A DNA stretch of 64,000 bases. It comes from Tetradesmus obliquus. Its lineage: Eukaryota; Chlorophyta; Chlorophyceae; Sphaeropleales; Scenedesmaceae. The position numbers and the translations under genes were made by a program. The DNA lies in the NCBI GenBank assembly GCA_030272155.1, contig CP126192.1:6978501-7042500 (forward strand). The letters are read 5' to 3'. Positions 36,746-48,800 of the stretch are shown here, piece after piece (within the stretch, counting starts at the first letter, position 1; each line of letters opens with the position of its first letter). Under the pieces are notes generated by a model. It was not told the DNA's origin. It was given only the letters and a program-made list of their open reading frames with translations, and ran no database searches.

Positions 36746-37780
36746 TTTGCTACTCTACATGCGATGCACCGGCATAGTACAGGAGCAGAGCCAGATATGA
36801 AGCTGTTGACATGAGACTTCCATTCAGCTCCAACAATAGGGGGATAACACGCCTGTCACTGCCGATACGTGATTCGTTCTATTTCAATTATGGCGGGACC
36901 AGAGCTGACGGGACTCTGGCTCTTGCTGCTGGTCCCACGCACCTTTATAGCAAAACAAAACTTTGCTAGGTTGTACTATTGATAATCCAGTAGAGCAGCA
37001 AACTCGGCTCGGCAACACCAGGTCCAACACCTGCCGCAGGATTAGGATCTGCAGAGGCACCATGACCTATGGACTCCAGCACACCAGCAGTAACTGCCGC
37101 TGCAGCTCGACTGGCTAACGTAATGCATCAGTGAATCGCCGACAAGAAGCATTCGAGCGTCATGTATTAAGTTGGGCAGCAGGTGTTATACAAGTGCATT
37201 TACGAGTGAGTGCAGCCGCGGCTGACACTGCTCCTCAGGGCCTGCCGCCTGAAGAGATCCCGGATCTATAGCTAGCTGGAGTCGAAATCAAGAAGGTTGC
37301 CGGTTGCATTCAGAACAAGCACAAGCACAGTGCAACATGATGAGTACTCACATGCCCGTGGCAGTGTTCTCGCCTCTTCACTCCAGCCACACACTGAGTG
37401 CGCATGCTCCACACTGTGCCCATGTGACATGGGCTGATGTAAAGGGGCGAAGTTGTTGCGGCAAAACAGCCGCTAGCGCCTGACAACAAAGCAGCAGGTG
37501 CTTCAACTGTACTCACCAATCACCCCTCGAAAAGCAACCACTGGGCTGCTAAGCACCTTGCTGCAAGTACAACACCACTGCCGCCATTGCCTTCCCCAGG
37601 CTGCTGCCGCCGCCCGTGCCTTCACAGCCACACTCCAAAGCCGAAACACCACTCAACATGTAGAAAGGTCGACTGCAACGCATGAGGGCCCCTCCAAATA
37701 TCGTGCCGCAGCGCGCTGGCAGCCCCGCTACCAGTTGCTAACTTTGTGGCTTGAAGCCCTGGCAGCAACACCTCCACCGC
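36746..37780. other. Upstream region of the RING gene
   Basis: No supported gene. The part 36780-37460 is free of CAG tracts and has a different composition from its neighbours; it should include the RING gene promoter. Confidence 0.45.
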
Positions 37781-38630
37781 AAATGCGCTGTTGCTGCTGC
37801 TGCCATCGCAGCCACCACGCCGCCGCAGCTGCTGCCGCTGCTGCTACGCCAACACAGCCGCACAACAAACGCAACCACTGCCATTTTAGCAGTTATTGGC
37901 ATTGCCAACTGCATTCACAGTGCAGGCATTCACAGCAGGAGCGACTTGGGGGCGTAGATGCTGCGCAGCATGCCCGGCAGCAGCAAACCGTCACCAACCC
38001 TACACCAGTCAAACAGCTGTCAAACACCTCAATGCAGGCCCAGCTGCTCTCCTGCTGCTGCACCACTGCCACTGCCATCACCGCCGCCTCCGCTGCTGCC
38101 GCCGCTGCTGTGCCATCACTCCGTCACTACTGCACTTCAAGAATGAACCATTCCATCATTCACAGCAGTGGCGACTTGGAGGCATATATGCCGCGCAGGA
38201 TGTCGTAAGCAGCACCAGGGCACCACCCCCACACCAGTCACCCAGCAAGCAAGCCAGCAAGCACCCTTGAAAAACCAGATATCAAGCCGTTCAGGACATT
38301 CTCAGCAGTGGCGACTTGGAGGCGTAGATGCCGCGCAGGATGTCATGCAATAGCGCGCAGGCACCACCCTACAACAATAACAAGGCATTTGATAGCGCGC
38401 AGGCACCACCCCACAACAAGAACATCTTCACCGCAAGTGCGTCCATGCTGCTGCTGCCACCGCAGCCTCATATCTGCTGCTGCCGCTGCTGCACAATCAC
38501 AGCCTCCCTCCCAGCAACCACATATGGCGCAGCCACTGCACACAGCCATCACACCTGCTTCTACAGGATCTCAAATTCATCACAGCAGGGGCGACTTGGA
38601 GGCGTAGATGCCGCGCAGGATGTCGTGGCG
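37781..38630 (-). repeat. Four copies of the terminal coding end of the CBS gene
   Basis: The 3' end of the CBS gene (CAGCAGGGGCGACTTGGAGG and onward on the plus strand, 38580-38630) recurs at about 38301-38347, 38161-38205 and 37931-37975, all on the 3' side of the gene. A wider block with CACCGCAAATGCGC/CACCGCAAGTGCG and CTG tracts is also shared between about 37780 and 38430. Confidence 0.88.
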
Positions 38631-39056
38631 CGTGACGATGCCCACCACCTTGGAGCCAGCCTCCACCACAGGCAGCAGGTTCACCTGCAGACAGCAGCAG
38701 CAGTAGCAGCAGCGGCAGCAGAGGACGATCAGGCATCACGCAGGCTACATACACTGGTGGCGGGTGAAGCAGCGCTGCTAGCGTGATAGCCAACACACCA
38801 TAACGCAGGTAGTAGGTGCACGCAGTAGGGCTGCAGTAACAATGCAGCTGCCAAGAAGCTGCTTTTGTTTGGCATAACAAACAAAAGCTTTGATATGCCA
38901 AAAAGCTGCTTTTGTTTGCTATGCCAAGACACTGCTTGCACGAGTGATAGCTATCACCGCTCACGTCGTGGTGCAGCATGAGTTGTGCCGCCTCTGACAT
39001 GGCTGTTGAGGGTGCCACTGAGATGACCTTGTCCTTGCCAGACATGGCCTCAGCCA

Positions 39057-39098
<42 letters not shown>

Positions 39099-39163
39099 GA
39101 CAGACATGGCTGTGGAAGGGCCCACTGGGATGACCTTGTCCTTGCCCGACATGGCCTCAGCCA

Positions 39164-39231
<68 letters not shown>

Positions 39232-39327
39232 TGTCGGACATGGCAGTGGAGGGTGCCACTGAGGTGACCTTGTCCTTGCCCGACATGGCCTCAGCCACCT
39301 GGCGGCAGCAGCAGCAGCAGCAGCACC

Positions 39328-39359
<32 letters not shown>

Positions 39360-39705
39360 TGTCGGACATGGCAGTGGAGGGTGCCACTGAGGTGACCTTG
39401 TCCTTGCCCGACATGGCCTTAGCCACCTGGCAGCAGCAGCAGCAGCACCGGCAGCAGCAGCAGCAGCAGCAATGTCGGACATGGCAGTGGAGGGTGCCAC
39501 TGAGGTGACCTTGTCCTTGCCCGACATGGCCTCAGCCACCTGGCAGCAGCAGCAGCAGCAGCACCGGCAGCAGCAGCAGCAGCAGCAATGTCGGACATGG
39601 CAGTGGAGGGTGCCACTGAGGTGACCTTGTCCTTGCCAGACATGGCCTCAGCCACCTGGCAGCAGCAGCAGTAGCAGCAGCACCGGCAGCAGCAGCAGCA
39701 GCACC

Positions 39706-39746
<41 letters not shown>

Positions 39747-39961
39747 TGTCGGACATGGCAGTGGAGGGTGCCACTGAGGTGACCTTGTCCTTGCCCGACA
39801 TGGCCTCAGCCACCTGGCGGCAGCAGCAGCAGCAGCAGCACCGGCAGCAGCAGCAGCAGCAGCAGCAATGTCGGACATGGCAGTGGAGGGTGCCACTGAG
39901 GTGACCTTGTCCTTGCCCGACATGGCCTCAGCCACCTGGCAGCAGCAGCAGCAGCAGCACC

Positions 39962-39996
<35 letters not shown>

Positions 39997-40134
39997 TGTC
40001 GGACATGGCAGTGGAGGGTGCCACTGAGGTGACCTTGTCCTTGCCCGACATGGCCTCAGCCACCTGGCAGCAGCAGCAGTAGCAGCAGCACCGGCAGCAG
40101 CAGCAGCAGCACCGGCAGCAGCAGCAGCAGCACC

Positions 40135-40190
<56 letters not shown>

Positions 40191-40307
40191 TGTCGGACAT
40201 GGCAGTGGAGGGTGCCACTGAGGTGACCTTGTCCTTGCCCGACATGGCCTCAGCCACCTGGCAGCAGCAGCAGTAGCAGCAGCACCGGCAGCAGCAGCAG
40301 CAGCACC

Positions 40308-40348
<41 letters not shown>

Positions 40349-40783
40349 TGTCGGACATGGCAGTGGAGGGTGCCACTGAGGTGACCTTGTCCTTGCCCGA
40401 CATGGCCTCAGCCACCTGGCGGCAGCAGCAGCAGCAGCAGCACCGGCAGCAGCAGCAGCAGCAGCAGCAGCAATGTCAGACATGGCAGTGGAGGGTGCCA
40501 CTGAGGTGACCTTGTCCTTGCCCGACATGGCCTTAGCCACCTGGCAGCAGCAGCAGCAGCACCGGCAGCAGCAGCAGCAGCAGCAGCAGCAATGTCGGAC
40601 ATGGCAGTGGAGGGTGCCACTGAGGTGACCTTGTCCTTGCCCGACATGGCCTTAGCCACCTGGCAGCAGCAGCAGCAGCACCGGCAGCAGCAGCAGCAGC
40701 AGCAGCAGCAATGTCGGACATGGCAGTGGAGGGTGCCACTGAGGTGACCTTGTCCTTGCCCGACATGGCCTTAGCCACCTGGC

Positions 40784-40829
<46 letters not shown>

Positions 40830-41576
40830 TCAAGCCATGTGCGCCCTATGCTCAACTCAACCGTGCATTGTGCCACACGCTGCGCTGTGCTGCACTGCAG
40901 TGTGCCTGCAAGGGCACATTGCCCCTAGTGCGCCTGTCCGTGCGCGCCAGGATCTTCTGCACCCCCTCCTCATCACAGCAACAGCACTAGCGAGCTACGT
41001 ACTGCGCTGCGTTGCCGCTAAACACAGCATATGTTGAGACCAGCTTAGGTCCACTGCCTACATGTACAATCAAACGCATGTAAACTCGCAGTCAACAGCT
41101 ACTTGGGCAGTCAGCAGCTCACCGTGCGCGCCAGGATCGTGTGCACCTCCTCCTCATCACGGCAACAGCACCTGAGGCTGTGGATCACGCTGCTTTGCCG
41201 CCCACCACAGCTACTTAGATACTGCTCACCGTGCGCGCCAGGATCTTGTGCACCTCCTCGTCGAAGCGCTTGTTGTCGCGCAGGTACACGTACGCGTCAG
41301 CAAAGCCGATGAACACGGGAGGGATGATGTAGTGGTCCTCAGGGGCGCCCGCACCCTGACGCAGCAGCAGCAGCAATAATTGGTGTTTACTATCATGTTG
41401 CGCACTGTGCACGCATCATGTGTTGCGATGAGTGTTGATGGGTGCGGCATGGGACGCTGCTGTGACAGACGTGTGATATGCTGGTGCGGTTAGCAGAGGC
41501 CGTGTGAGGAAACGAAATGCAGCGGCTGTGCAAGCGCAATGTGCTGCTACGGCCTCCTTATCGCCATGCTCGACTG

Positions 41577-41615
<39 letters not shown>

Positions 41616-41826
41616 TGCATCCTCATCTGGCAGAAGCCCCTTGCTGTTGCAACTGATTGAACGACATGTGTCAGCATATATGCTCAGTTGTTCTTGTTGC
41701 TGCTGCTGTTGCCGCACCTTCCAGATGACGTCCGCCTCTGTGAGCACTCCCACCAGGCACCCCTGGCCGTCCACCACTGGGGCCCCAGACACGTTGGCGT
41801 CAAGCATCTTGTGCACAGCGTCTCTG

Positions 41827-41867
<41 letters not shown>

Positions 41868-42504
41868 GCGGCGACAGCAGCAACATGTTGGGGTGACAGG
41901 CTGATAGAGCGCGGTGCTGCTGCAATCAGCAAGGCAGCAGGACATGAACACTGTGCATGCTGGCAAGGGCATGCATGGGTGATTTCCTGTCGTGCGCCAC
42001 ACTGCAGATCAACTGCAGCTGAACGTGCTGCTGAAGGTGAAAATGCATGAAGCCTTGACTAAGCAGCTGCGCAGGTTCAGCTCACTTGATGGGCATGCTG
42101 TCCTGCAGGATGACGGGGTGTGGGTTCATCACCTCCTCAACTGACACCTCTTGTGTTGCAGTGGGGCTTGCTGTGCGGCATCAGACATGTACATGGTATA
42201 CGTTGAACGGCAGGAACGAGCAGAGGTAGGCACGAGATGGAAACAACGGCAGGTAAGCCACTACAGCAGTTGCAGCAACAGCAGCAGATCACTGCCTGTC
42301 CAACCACTCACCATCTGCTGCACCGGCGACCGTGCGTCGTTGTGGCTGCCGACTAAAGTTGCATGCTGCATTGAGGGACCGCTGTGCGGGGCTGCTTGCG
42401 GTACGTGGGCCACGGCACTGGCCTCTCGAAACGGTCAGCACTTGCGTCCGTGATCTATCTGCGAACACCGCGCTGCAGCTGCCTGTCCTGCAAAGTAGAG
42501 CCAT
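38580..42504 (-). CDS. Two-CBS-domain protein with plastid-type leader
   Basis: Six minus-strand exons: 42504-42312, 42149-42086, 41823-41718, 41355-41230, 39057-38965 and 38684-38580; all junctions agree in phase, giving 228 residues. Residues 1-64 are rich in Ser/Arg/Ala with few acids, like a chloroplast transit peptide. CBS 1 (~66-121) reads VEEVMNPHPVILQD...SGAPVVDGQGCLVGVLTEADV; CBS 2 (~164-222) reads VAEAMSGKDKV...NLLPVVEAG...VGIVTRHDILRG. The insert between them (PPVFIGFADAYVYL, then a basic/acidic helix) resembles that of bacterial and cyanobacterial stand-alone CBS pairs, so a plastid origin is plausible. CBS pairs bind adenine nucleotides; plant plastid CBSX proteins regulate thioredoxins. 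The intron between exons 4 and 5 (about 2.2 kb) is filled with copies of exon edges. Confidence 0.88.
38861..38888. other. Hairpin in the last CBS intron
   Basis: GCTTTTGTTTG and CAAACAAAAGC form a perfect 11-base-pair stem with a 6-base loop. A second direct copy of AAGCTGCTTTTGTTTG follows at about 38905-38920, so the element is partly duplicated. Confidence 0.65.
38990..40828 (-). repeat. Array of 14 tandem copies of the CBS exon-5 start with CTG-tract acceptor
   Basis: The first ~66 coding bases of exon 5 (peptide VAEAMSGKDKVxSVAPSTAMS) preceded by CCAG and a CTG tract start at 39057 (true exon), 39164, 39298, 39426, 39539, 39655, 39813, 39935, 40063, 40257, 40415, 40540, 40659 and 40778. 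The twelve distal copies are nearly identical; the true exon and the 39164 copy are more diverged. Unit length is 107-194, varying through the CAG/CTG tracts, which carry a secondary CACCGG(CAG)n pattern. No copy contains a donor. Confidence 0.97.
40935..41270 (-). repeat. Three copies of the end of CBS exon 4 with donor
   Basis: The plus-strand sequence GTGCGCGCCAGGATCTTGTG (true exon end at 41230-41250) recurs near 41123 and 40940. The 41123 copy keeps the adjacent CTCACC (donor GGTGAG on the minus strand); the 40940 copy has lost it. Confidence 0.88.
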
Positions 42505-42941
42505 ATTGATGTCGTGAAACTGCTATGCTGCTGCCTGCAATGAGAGGGAATCGGAACACACGGAACGAAACAAGAGACAGCTTCACGGAAGGAGCACCGC
42601 TTGCTGTGTTGACAAAGCTAACGTAAACTGCACTTTTGGCTCAACTGCTTCTGCTTGGTGCCTATGTCCGTGCTTCACATGTGCGCGTGATCGTGCCACG
42701 TCATTGACAACTTCCCCAACCCTAATCACCCACAGCAGCTGACCCGGGGCGTGCCGCGTCTCACCAACCCCTCATTGGCTGCATGTGACACCCGCTGATG
42801 ACAACAAAGCGTCTCATGTTACCCAAACAGCCATGCGCACTTGCTGCCACCAGTGCCTGCAAGCCCCATGCCAGCTGGCAGACTACCGTACTGCTGCTGC
42901 AGCCGCACTGCAGCACTCAAGCCGCACCCCACCCTCACACA
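42505..42941. other. Short intergenic region between CBS start and OSCA end
   Basis: This contains the CBS gene promoter and the OSCA 3' flank, 437 bases in all. No TATA box or gene is evident. Confidence 0.45.
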
Positions 42942-45774
42942 TCACAACGATGGATCCATGTATGCCGGCACTCCCCATCGCACCCAGGCCTTCCCCATCT
43001 CAAAGTACCACCCCTGTGCATGCGGCTGCAGGCATGTCGGTGTGTACACAAGCGGGTCAATTTCAGTGCGTGGCGCCTCATGTGCCAGCCAGAGCGGCGG
43101 GTGCTCCACCCTGCTGCTGTACGTGTAGCGGCACCAGCGCGCAAACATGTACTGCAGCGGCAGCAGCGGCAGCAGCAGGACGCCCTGCACAGGCAGCCAA
43201 CAGCAGCAGTGCCAGTGAGGCAAGCAGTCAACATGTGGGTTATGCCTGGGCCTCTAGCAACACCATGCACAGCCTGGTGGGGTTTCATAACTACTTTAGA
43301 ACACAAGGGTGATGCACCAGTATGAGAAGACCAGCAGCAGCAGCAGCAGCAGCGTCACCAAACTCCAGGCCCACCTGTACATTCGCGCCCTTGAAGATGA
43401 AGATGCAGCTGGTGAACACCACGAACAGCCCTGCAGGAGGCACCAAAATCAGCACAGGCAGCATGCCAGCAGGAGTGGGGAGGCAGCAGCCAGCAAGAGC
43501 AGCATTACGCCATCTACAGCTGCTTGCATGCGCTGCTCAGGTGCTGCAGCCTCACACATGCAAACTGCCACAGCTGCGTTTTTTTTCTAGTGCTGGCTTG
43601 CTCAGGGTGCTGAAGACCACAGCAATTGCAGAGCACAATACATCAAAACACCACATGGCTTGCTGTCCATATGCGCCACCTTCCTGCAGCCGATGCACTT
43701 CATGTGAACCAAGCTTACCTAGGATCCACAGAATGATGCCATAATAGATCGGCCACATGCGCCCGCCGCTCTCATACGCGCGCACACAAACATAGATCAT
43801 CTGGTAGCGCCACACCAGGTACGCTGTAGCCATGTATGCCAGCACAAAAGGCGTCATAAGCGGCGCCGCAACGCTGTACGCCACTCCCATCAGCAGCACC
43901 AGCAGGATGAGGCCGGGCTCCCTGCCATATCTGATGCTTGCTGGGTAGATGATGAAGGCGCGGTAGCGCTCTGTTGAGGCGTGCTTGAAGGACGCAAAGC
44001 CGGTGAAGAGCATCTGCCCGATCCAGCGCCACATGCCACCATCTGCAGGGCAATGTCAAATGCAGACCGCATGATGTGGGCAGCAGAGATGGCATAGAGT
44101 GACTTGGTGCATGCTGTTTATGGCAGTTTTAGCCAGGCAGCAGTGCCGCCCCACAGCCTACTGCTGCTGTGCTGGCACCAAGATGCCGAATCAGCTGGTA
44201 CAATTACAACTACTCAGAGTGTATGGGGCCAAACCCTGCAGCTGGTTGCTACAAATACAGGAAGTGCCCACATGCTGCCTGAATGCCAGCAGGGCAGCGG
44301 CTGCTCAAAATACACTGCTGCGCTGTGTTGCTCACGTGGCATGATCAGCCTGAAGAGGTTCATCATGAAGGCGCGGGCAATCACGTAGTTCTGCACAGTG
44401 ACACAAGCATGCATTGATTGTTGGGAGAGCAGGTGAGTCTATGGAACGGGTCAGTGAGCAAGCGACAGCAGCGGGATCACCCAGGACTGCTGCAGCAACA
44501 AACACAAGGTAGCATCTGCCGAGCTCACCAGGAAGAAGTTTGACGAGTTGGGGAAAGCAGCCCCCAGCAGCAGTGCCCACTGGTCAGGGTTGTCAGCCAG
44601 CATCTTGATCTGGCTGCAAGCGCGAACACGGCAGCAGCGTTTGCAGCCAGCATTCGTTACAGTCGCATCGCTATTAGCGGCAAGATCCAGTCATTTCCAG
44701 GGAGCACGCTTGCACTGCAACAACCGCAAGTCCTGCAGCGGATTCTGTGAAATGTACACAAACAAAGCACAGCAGCTCTGCATGTGCAGCGCAGCGCACC
44801 TGACCAGTGACGCGCTCAGCACTCCTCCCAGGAACAGGTTGACCAGCTCCCAGCCCACGTAGATGAGCAGGATGTTGGCCTCCATGCCAGACAGGCTGAC
44901 TGCAGCCCCACGCCGCAGCTCCAGCCTGCTCATGTGCGGCAGATGCAGCGGGGTTATGATTACATTGCAATACATGCTCCACTCAAACAAGCAGTGGGGA
45001 CCCCATTCAGCCGCCAACGAGGCTGCAGTTGCAAGGCGTGGCTGCAGCATACCTCTCTCTGCCGTACTGCCTACGATTGCTCAAAAACACAGCACACTTC
45101 CGCAGAATCTTCACATACCCAGCTACGGGCACGCAGCTAAAAACATGTGCCATGTGCTGCTTGGAAGCTGGCGGTACTATGATGCTTGCTGACGGCTCTG
45201 CAACAAGCATTCCATCATGCTAGGCACCTTCTGCTACACACTGCCACGGATGTGCATGTGTGTTGCGCAACGTAATGCAACGCATCGCTCACTTGTACAG
45301 GTTGGCAGGTATGACCGCGTTCTGCCACAGCATCAGCAGCACTATGGGCAGGATGATGGTGAACAAGAACTGCAGGAACTTGGTGTGGCAGAACCAGGCC
45401 ATGCTGGGGCCTGTGGCGGAGCTGTTGCACAGCCCGTAGCTGATGCTGTTCAGCGCTGCAGTGAAGATACCTGCAGGGGCACACAGGCAGGTTGTATGTA
45501 TTACATGTGGACATGAACTGTCAGAGGCTTCTTGTCATTGCATCATTGGATCTATCAGCCGCCCCTGTTGTTGCATGCCAAGCACGATCATATCAGGCTG
45601 TGCGCTGCGCTGCATGCACACTGCGTGTCGACTATCGTAATGTGTACCCTGTAACACAAATCGCAGGCTGTGCTCACCTGTGGGCACCAGGTACAGCAGC
45701 GCATACCAGAACAGGCAGCGCAGCGACTCGTCACGCCTCACAGGTGGTGGCTTCCACAGCGTCTGCAAACCAGT

Positions 45775-45809
<35 letters not shown>

Positions 45810-48800
45810 CAACAGCAGCCAGCGTTGTGCCGCATTTGTCCCCAGTTTACCGCCCGGTCACTGCACGCCTTCATGCCGTGCTGTCAGCCACGGCAGCTGG
45901 CATACCTCACCACCGCCCGCATGTTTGCAGAGGCATTCACCTGGTTGAACTTCATGCAAGTTGCACTGCCACAGCAGACATTGGCTGAACAATGTCGTAG
46001 TGTATGCACAACACAGCAGCTGCCGCACACCTGCCACAGCATATCCTCAGGGCTGGGTGCCGGCTGCACCTTGAAGGCCTCCAGGCTGTTGCTGCTCTGA
46101 GGGAATACGCTGCTGCGCGCCGCCAGTGTTGCTGCTGCAGGCGTCTTGAACAGCACGATGAAGGAGCCAGTGTCTGGGCCAGACAGCACCTGGCACCACA
46201 GCCACAGCAGACAAGTTTGCAAAAAATGCGTATGTGGACCGGCTTACAAAGATTAACACTAAAGCAGAATCTGGCATAGCAGTGTACACACTGGGGCCCA
46301 CCAGCACAAGTAAAATCAAATAGAACTGCATATATGTGGTCAAGCAAACCAGCAGCAGACTGTGCAGCACACGCCGCAAGCCAGCCAACACACCTCCTTC
46401 TGTGCTTCCAGTATGGATGCCTCCAGGTCCACCAGCGCCTGCCGCTGCACCTCCAGCCGCTCCGCAACACACCCCACGCCATCCCGCGCTGCCCCCTCCT
46501 CCTCCTCGGCACCCGGCCCACCAAACAGAGCACCAGCTAAGCCCGCACAGCAGCGGCCCATGGCTGTGCTGCCTTCCTCATCGTCTTTAGACACTAGCCG
46601 AGGCTTCAGGCCCTTTGAGATCTCATCAGGCAGCACAGGGCGAGGCTTCAGCGGAGCCAGCCGTGGCGTCCTGCAGCAGGGCTCGCCTGCTGCTACATCT
46701 GCAGCAGCAGCAGCTGGGGTGTCTGCTGCGGCAGCGCTGCTGCTGCCTGCAGCAGACAGGGATGCAGCGCTGCGCGGCTCACAGCTGCTGCCGCCTTCGC
46801 TTACTGAAGAGGTGCGCACACGCAAAGCATGTGCTGCAGCTGGCCGCCGCTGGGGAATGCTGCTGCCACTGATGCTGCTGGCCAGTGCTGCCTGAGGCAG
46901 ATGGCCCACTTCCAGATCTGCCCCTGAATTCGGCGGCTGCTCCTGCTGCTGATGCTGAATGTGTAGGTCACCAGATGCACCGCTGCTGCGCGTGCTGGTG
47001 CTGATGCAGCAGCCACCACCACAACCAGCACTGGCAGCAGCAGCAGCAGACCTAGCAGCCCGTTCCAGCCTCAGCTGCAGCAGCGCCCTGCCCTGTATGT
47101 AGGCCTGCAGATCTGCATTCCATTGCCGCAGCAGCTCATCCACAGCCTGGAAGTTCCTGACAGGAATCACAGCGTGAAGATCATCCTTGAACAGCTGCTT
47201 GAAGGTCTGCTCAACCAAGCGCTGCCTGTTGCTGATTTTTGCTAGCCTATTGGGGTGCAGCGGCGAGCCACGACCAGCCGCCTGCTGCTGCTGCTGCTGC
47301 TGCTGCCGGCCTGGCATGTGCAGCTGCTCCGCAGGCTGCAATGAGGCGCTTTGCTGCTGCTGCTGTTCTGCCGTCTCCTGCTGCTGGTGCTGCTGTATGA
47401 GCTGTCGCATGCTGTCGCTGAAGAGCATGCTCTTGCTGCTGCCCCCTTGCTGGTTGCTGTGCAGCGTCCTGAAGCTCTGCCTGTTCCATGAAGAGGCCCA
47501 GCCTAGGTCAGTGAGGTCTGCTTGGCGCAGCAGGCAGGGCCAGCTCCAGCTGCATGCACAAGCAGGCAAAAAGGCACATCCAGCAATTTGCATCAATCAT
47601 GTGCGTACACATGCTGTGTGCGAGCAGACGGTTGAGTACATGGCGCAGCCGTAGATACAATAAGCTTGCCAAGATGACAAATTGCTTCATGGCATGTCAT
47701 GCAAGAAAACACATCCAGCAGCTCAAATCACATATGTGCATACACATGCTGTGTGCACGTACACAGTGAAGTACATGGTGCAGCTCTAGTGCATTGTGCT
47801 TGCCAGGACGATGCAATGCTTCATGGTATGCATCACCCTCATTGTTCGCGCTAGCACAGCTGACTGCCTGTCAGGCACGGACTGGAGGTGTCACAGCCTG
47901 CACAACAAGCAACATGGCTTCAAATAGGGATGGTTGGGCAGCCATGACTGCTTCTCAATGCACTCACACGGCTGCTTGCAGCATACGCATCAGGATGGAG
48001 GGCCGTTGACGCCGGCTGACTTCTTCTTCGTCCTCTTCCTCCTCTGCCTCCTCACCTTCTCCTGGCACGTCTGTCACCAGCACTGCATAGTTGCTCACAT
48101 GCAGCGGCAAGATGCTGCCATGTGCATCCTGCACGTGGACTGCAGCCCACAGCAGACAGGGCAGCAGGTAAGCATTGCAGTACTGCAGTCGTGCCGCTCT
48201 GCTGGAAGATCAGCCCCAATCCACACCAATTGCTGCGCCAGAAACTGTGCAAGCAGTACTTGCATATGGCGTGCATAAGTAAGGCCCTAATGTGCATGTG
48301 GAATTTGTGCAAACATTATCAGGCACACAGCGGCAGGCGGGAACTGTCTACCGGCGTTTGATGCCTGCCGTTGTGCTCATTCTACTCACCTGTGTTGCGG
48401 AAGCGCACAGAGGGCTTGCGCGCCCTCAAGCTGCGGCGGTCAAACAGCAGCGACGTGCCAGGCACTGCTGTGATGTTCGATAGCTGCTCAAGGTCAGCAG
48501 TGCTCCTGGTGCGCCTGGTGCCGCAGTGCAGCTCACTGAGAGCCACAGCCACGCCAGCAGCCTGAGGATCACTGCTGCTGTTGCTGCTGCTGACTGTTGC
48601 TGCAGCAGCTGTCTCTGCAAGTGCGGCAGCTGCTGCTGTTGCTGCTGCTACTGCGACTGGATCGCTGCTGTCAGCGGCGTCTGGTGGTGCAAGCTCCCAC
48701 CACCGCTGCAGCCGCTTGCAGTCGTCGCCTGAACAGCAGCAGCACATGTGCGTCGCTGTCCGCAGCAGCAACAAACCCCATGCAACAGCCGTACTGCACT

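Noticed and set aside
39050-40830. CRISPR array or bacterial-type direct repeats
   Set aside because: Units are exon-edge copies with variable CAG spacers in a eukaryotic intron; there are no unique spacers and no cas genes.
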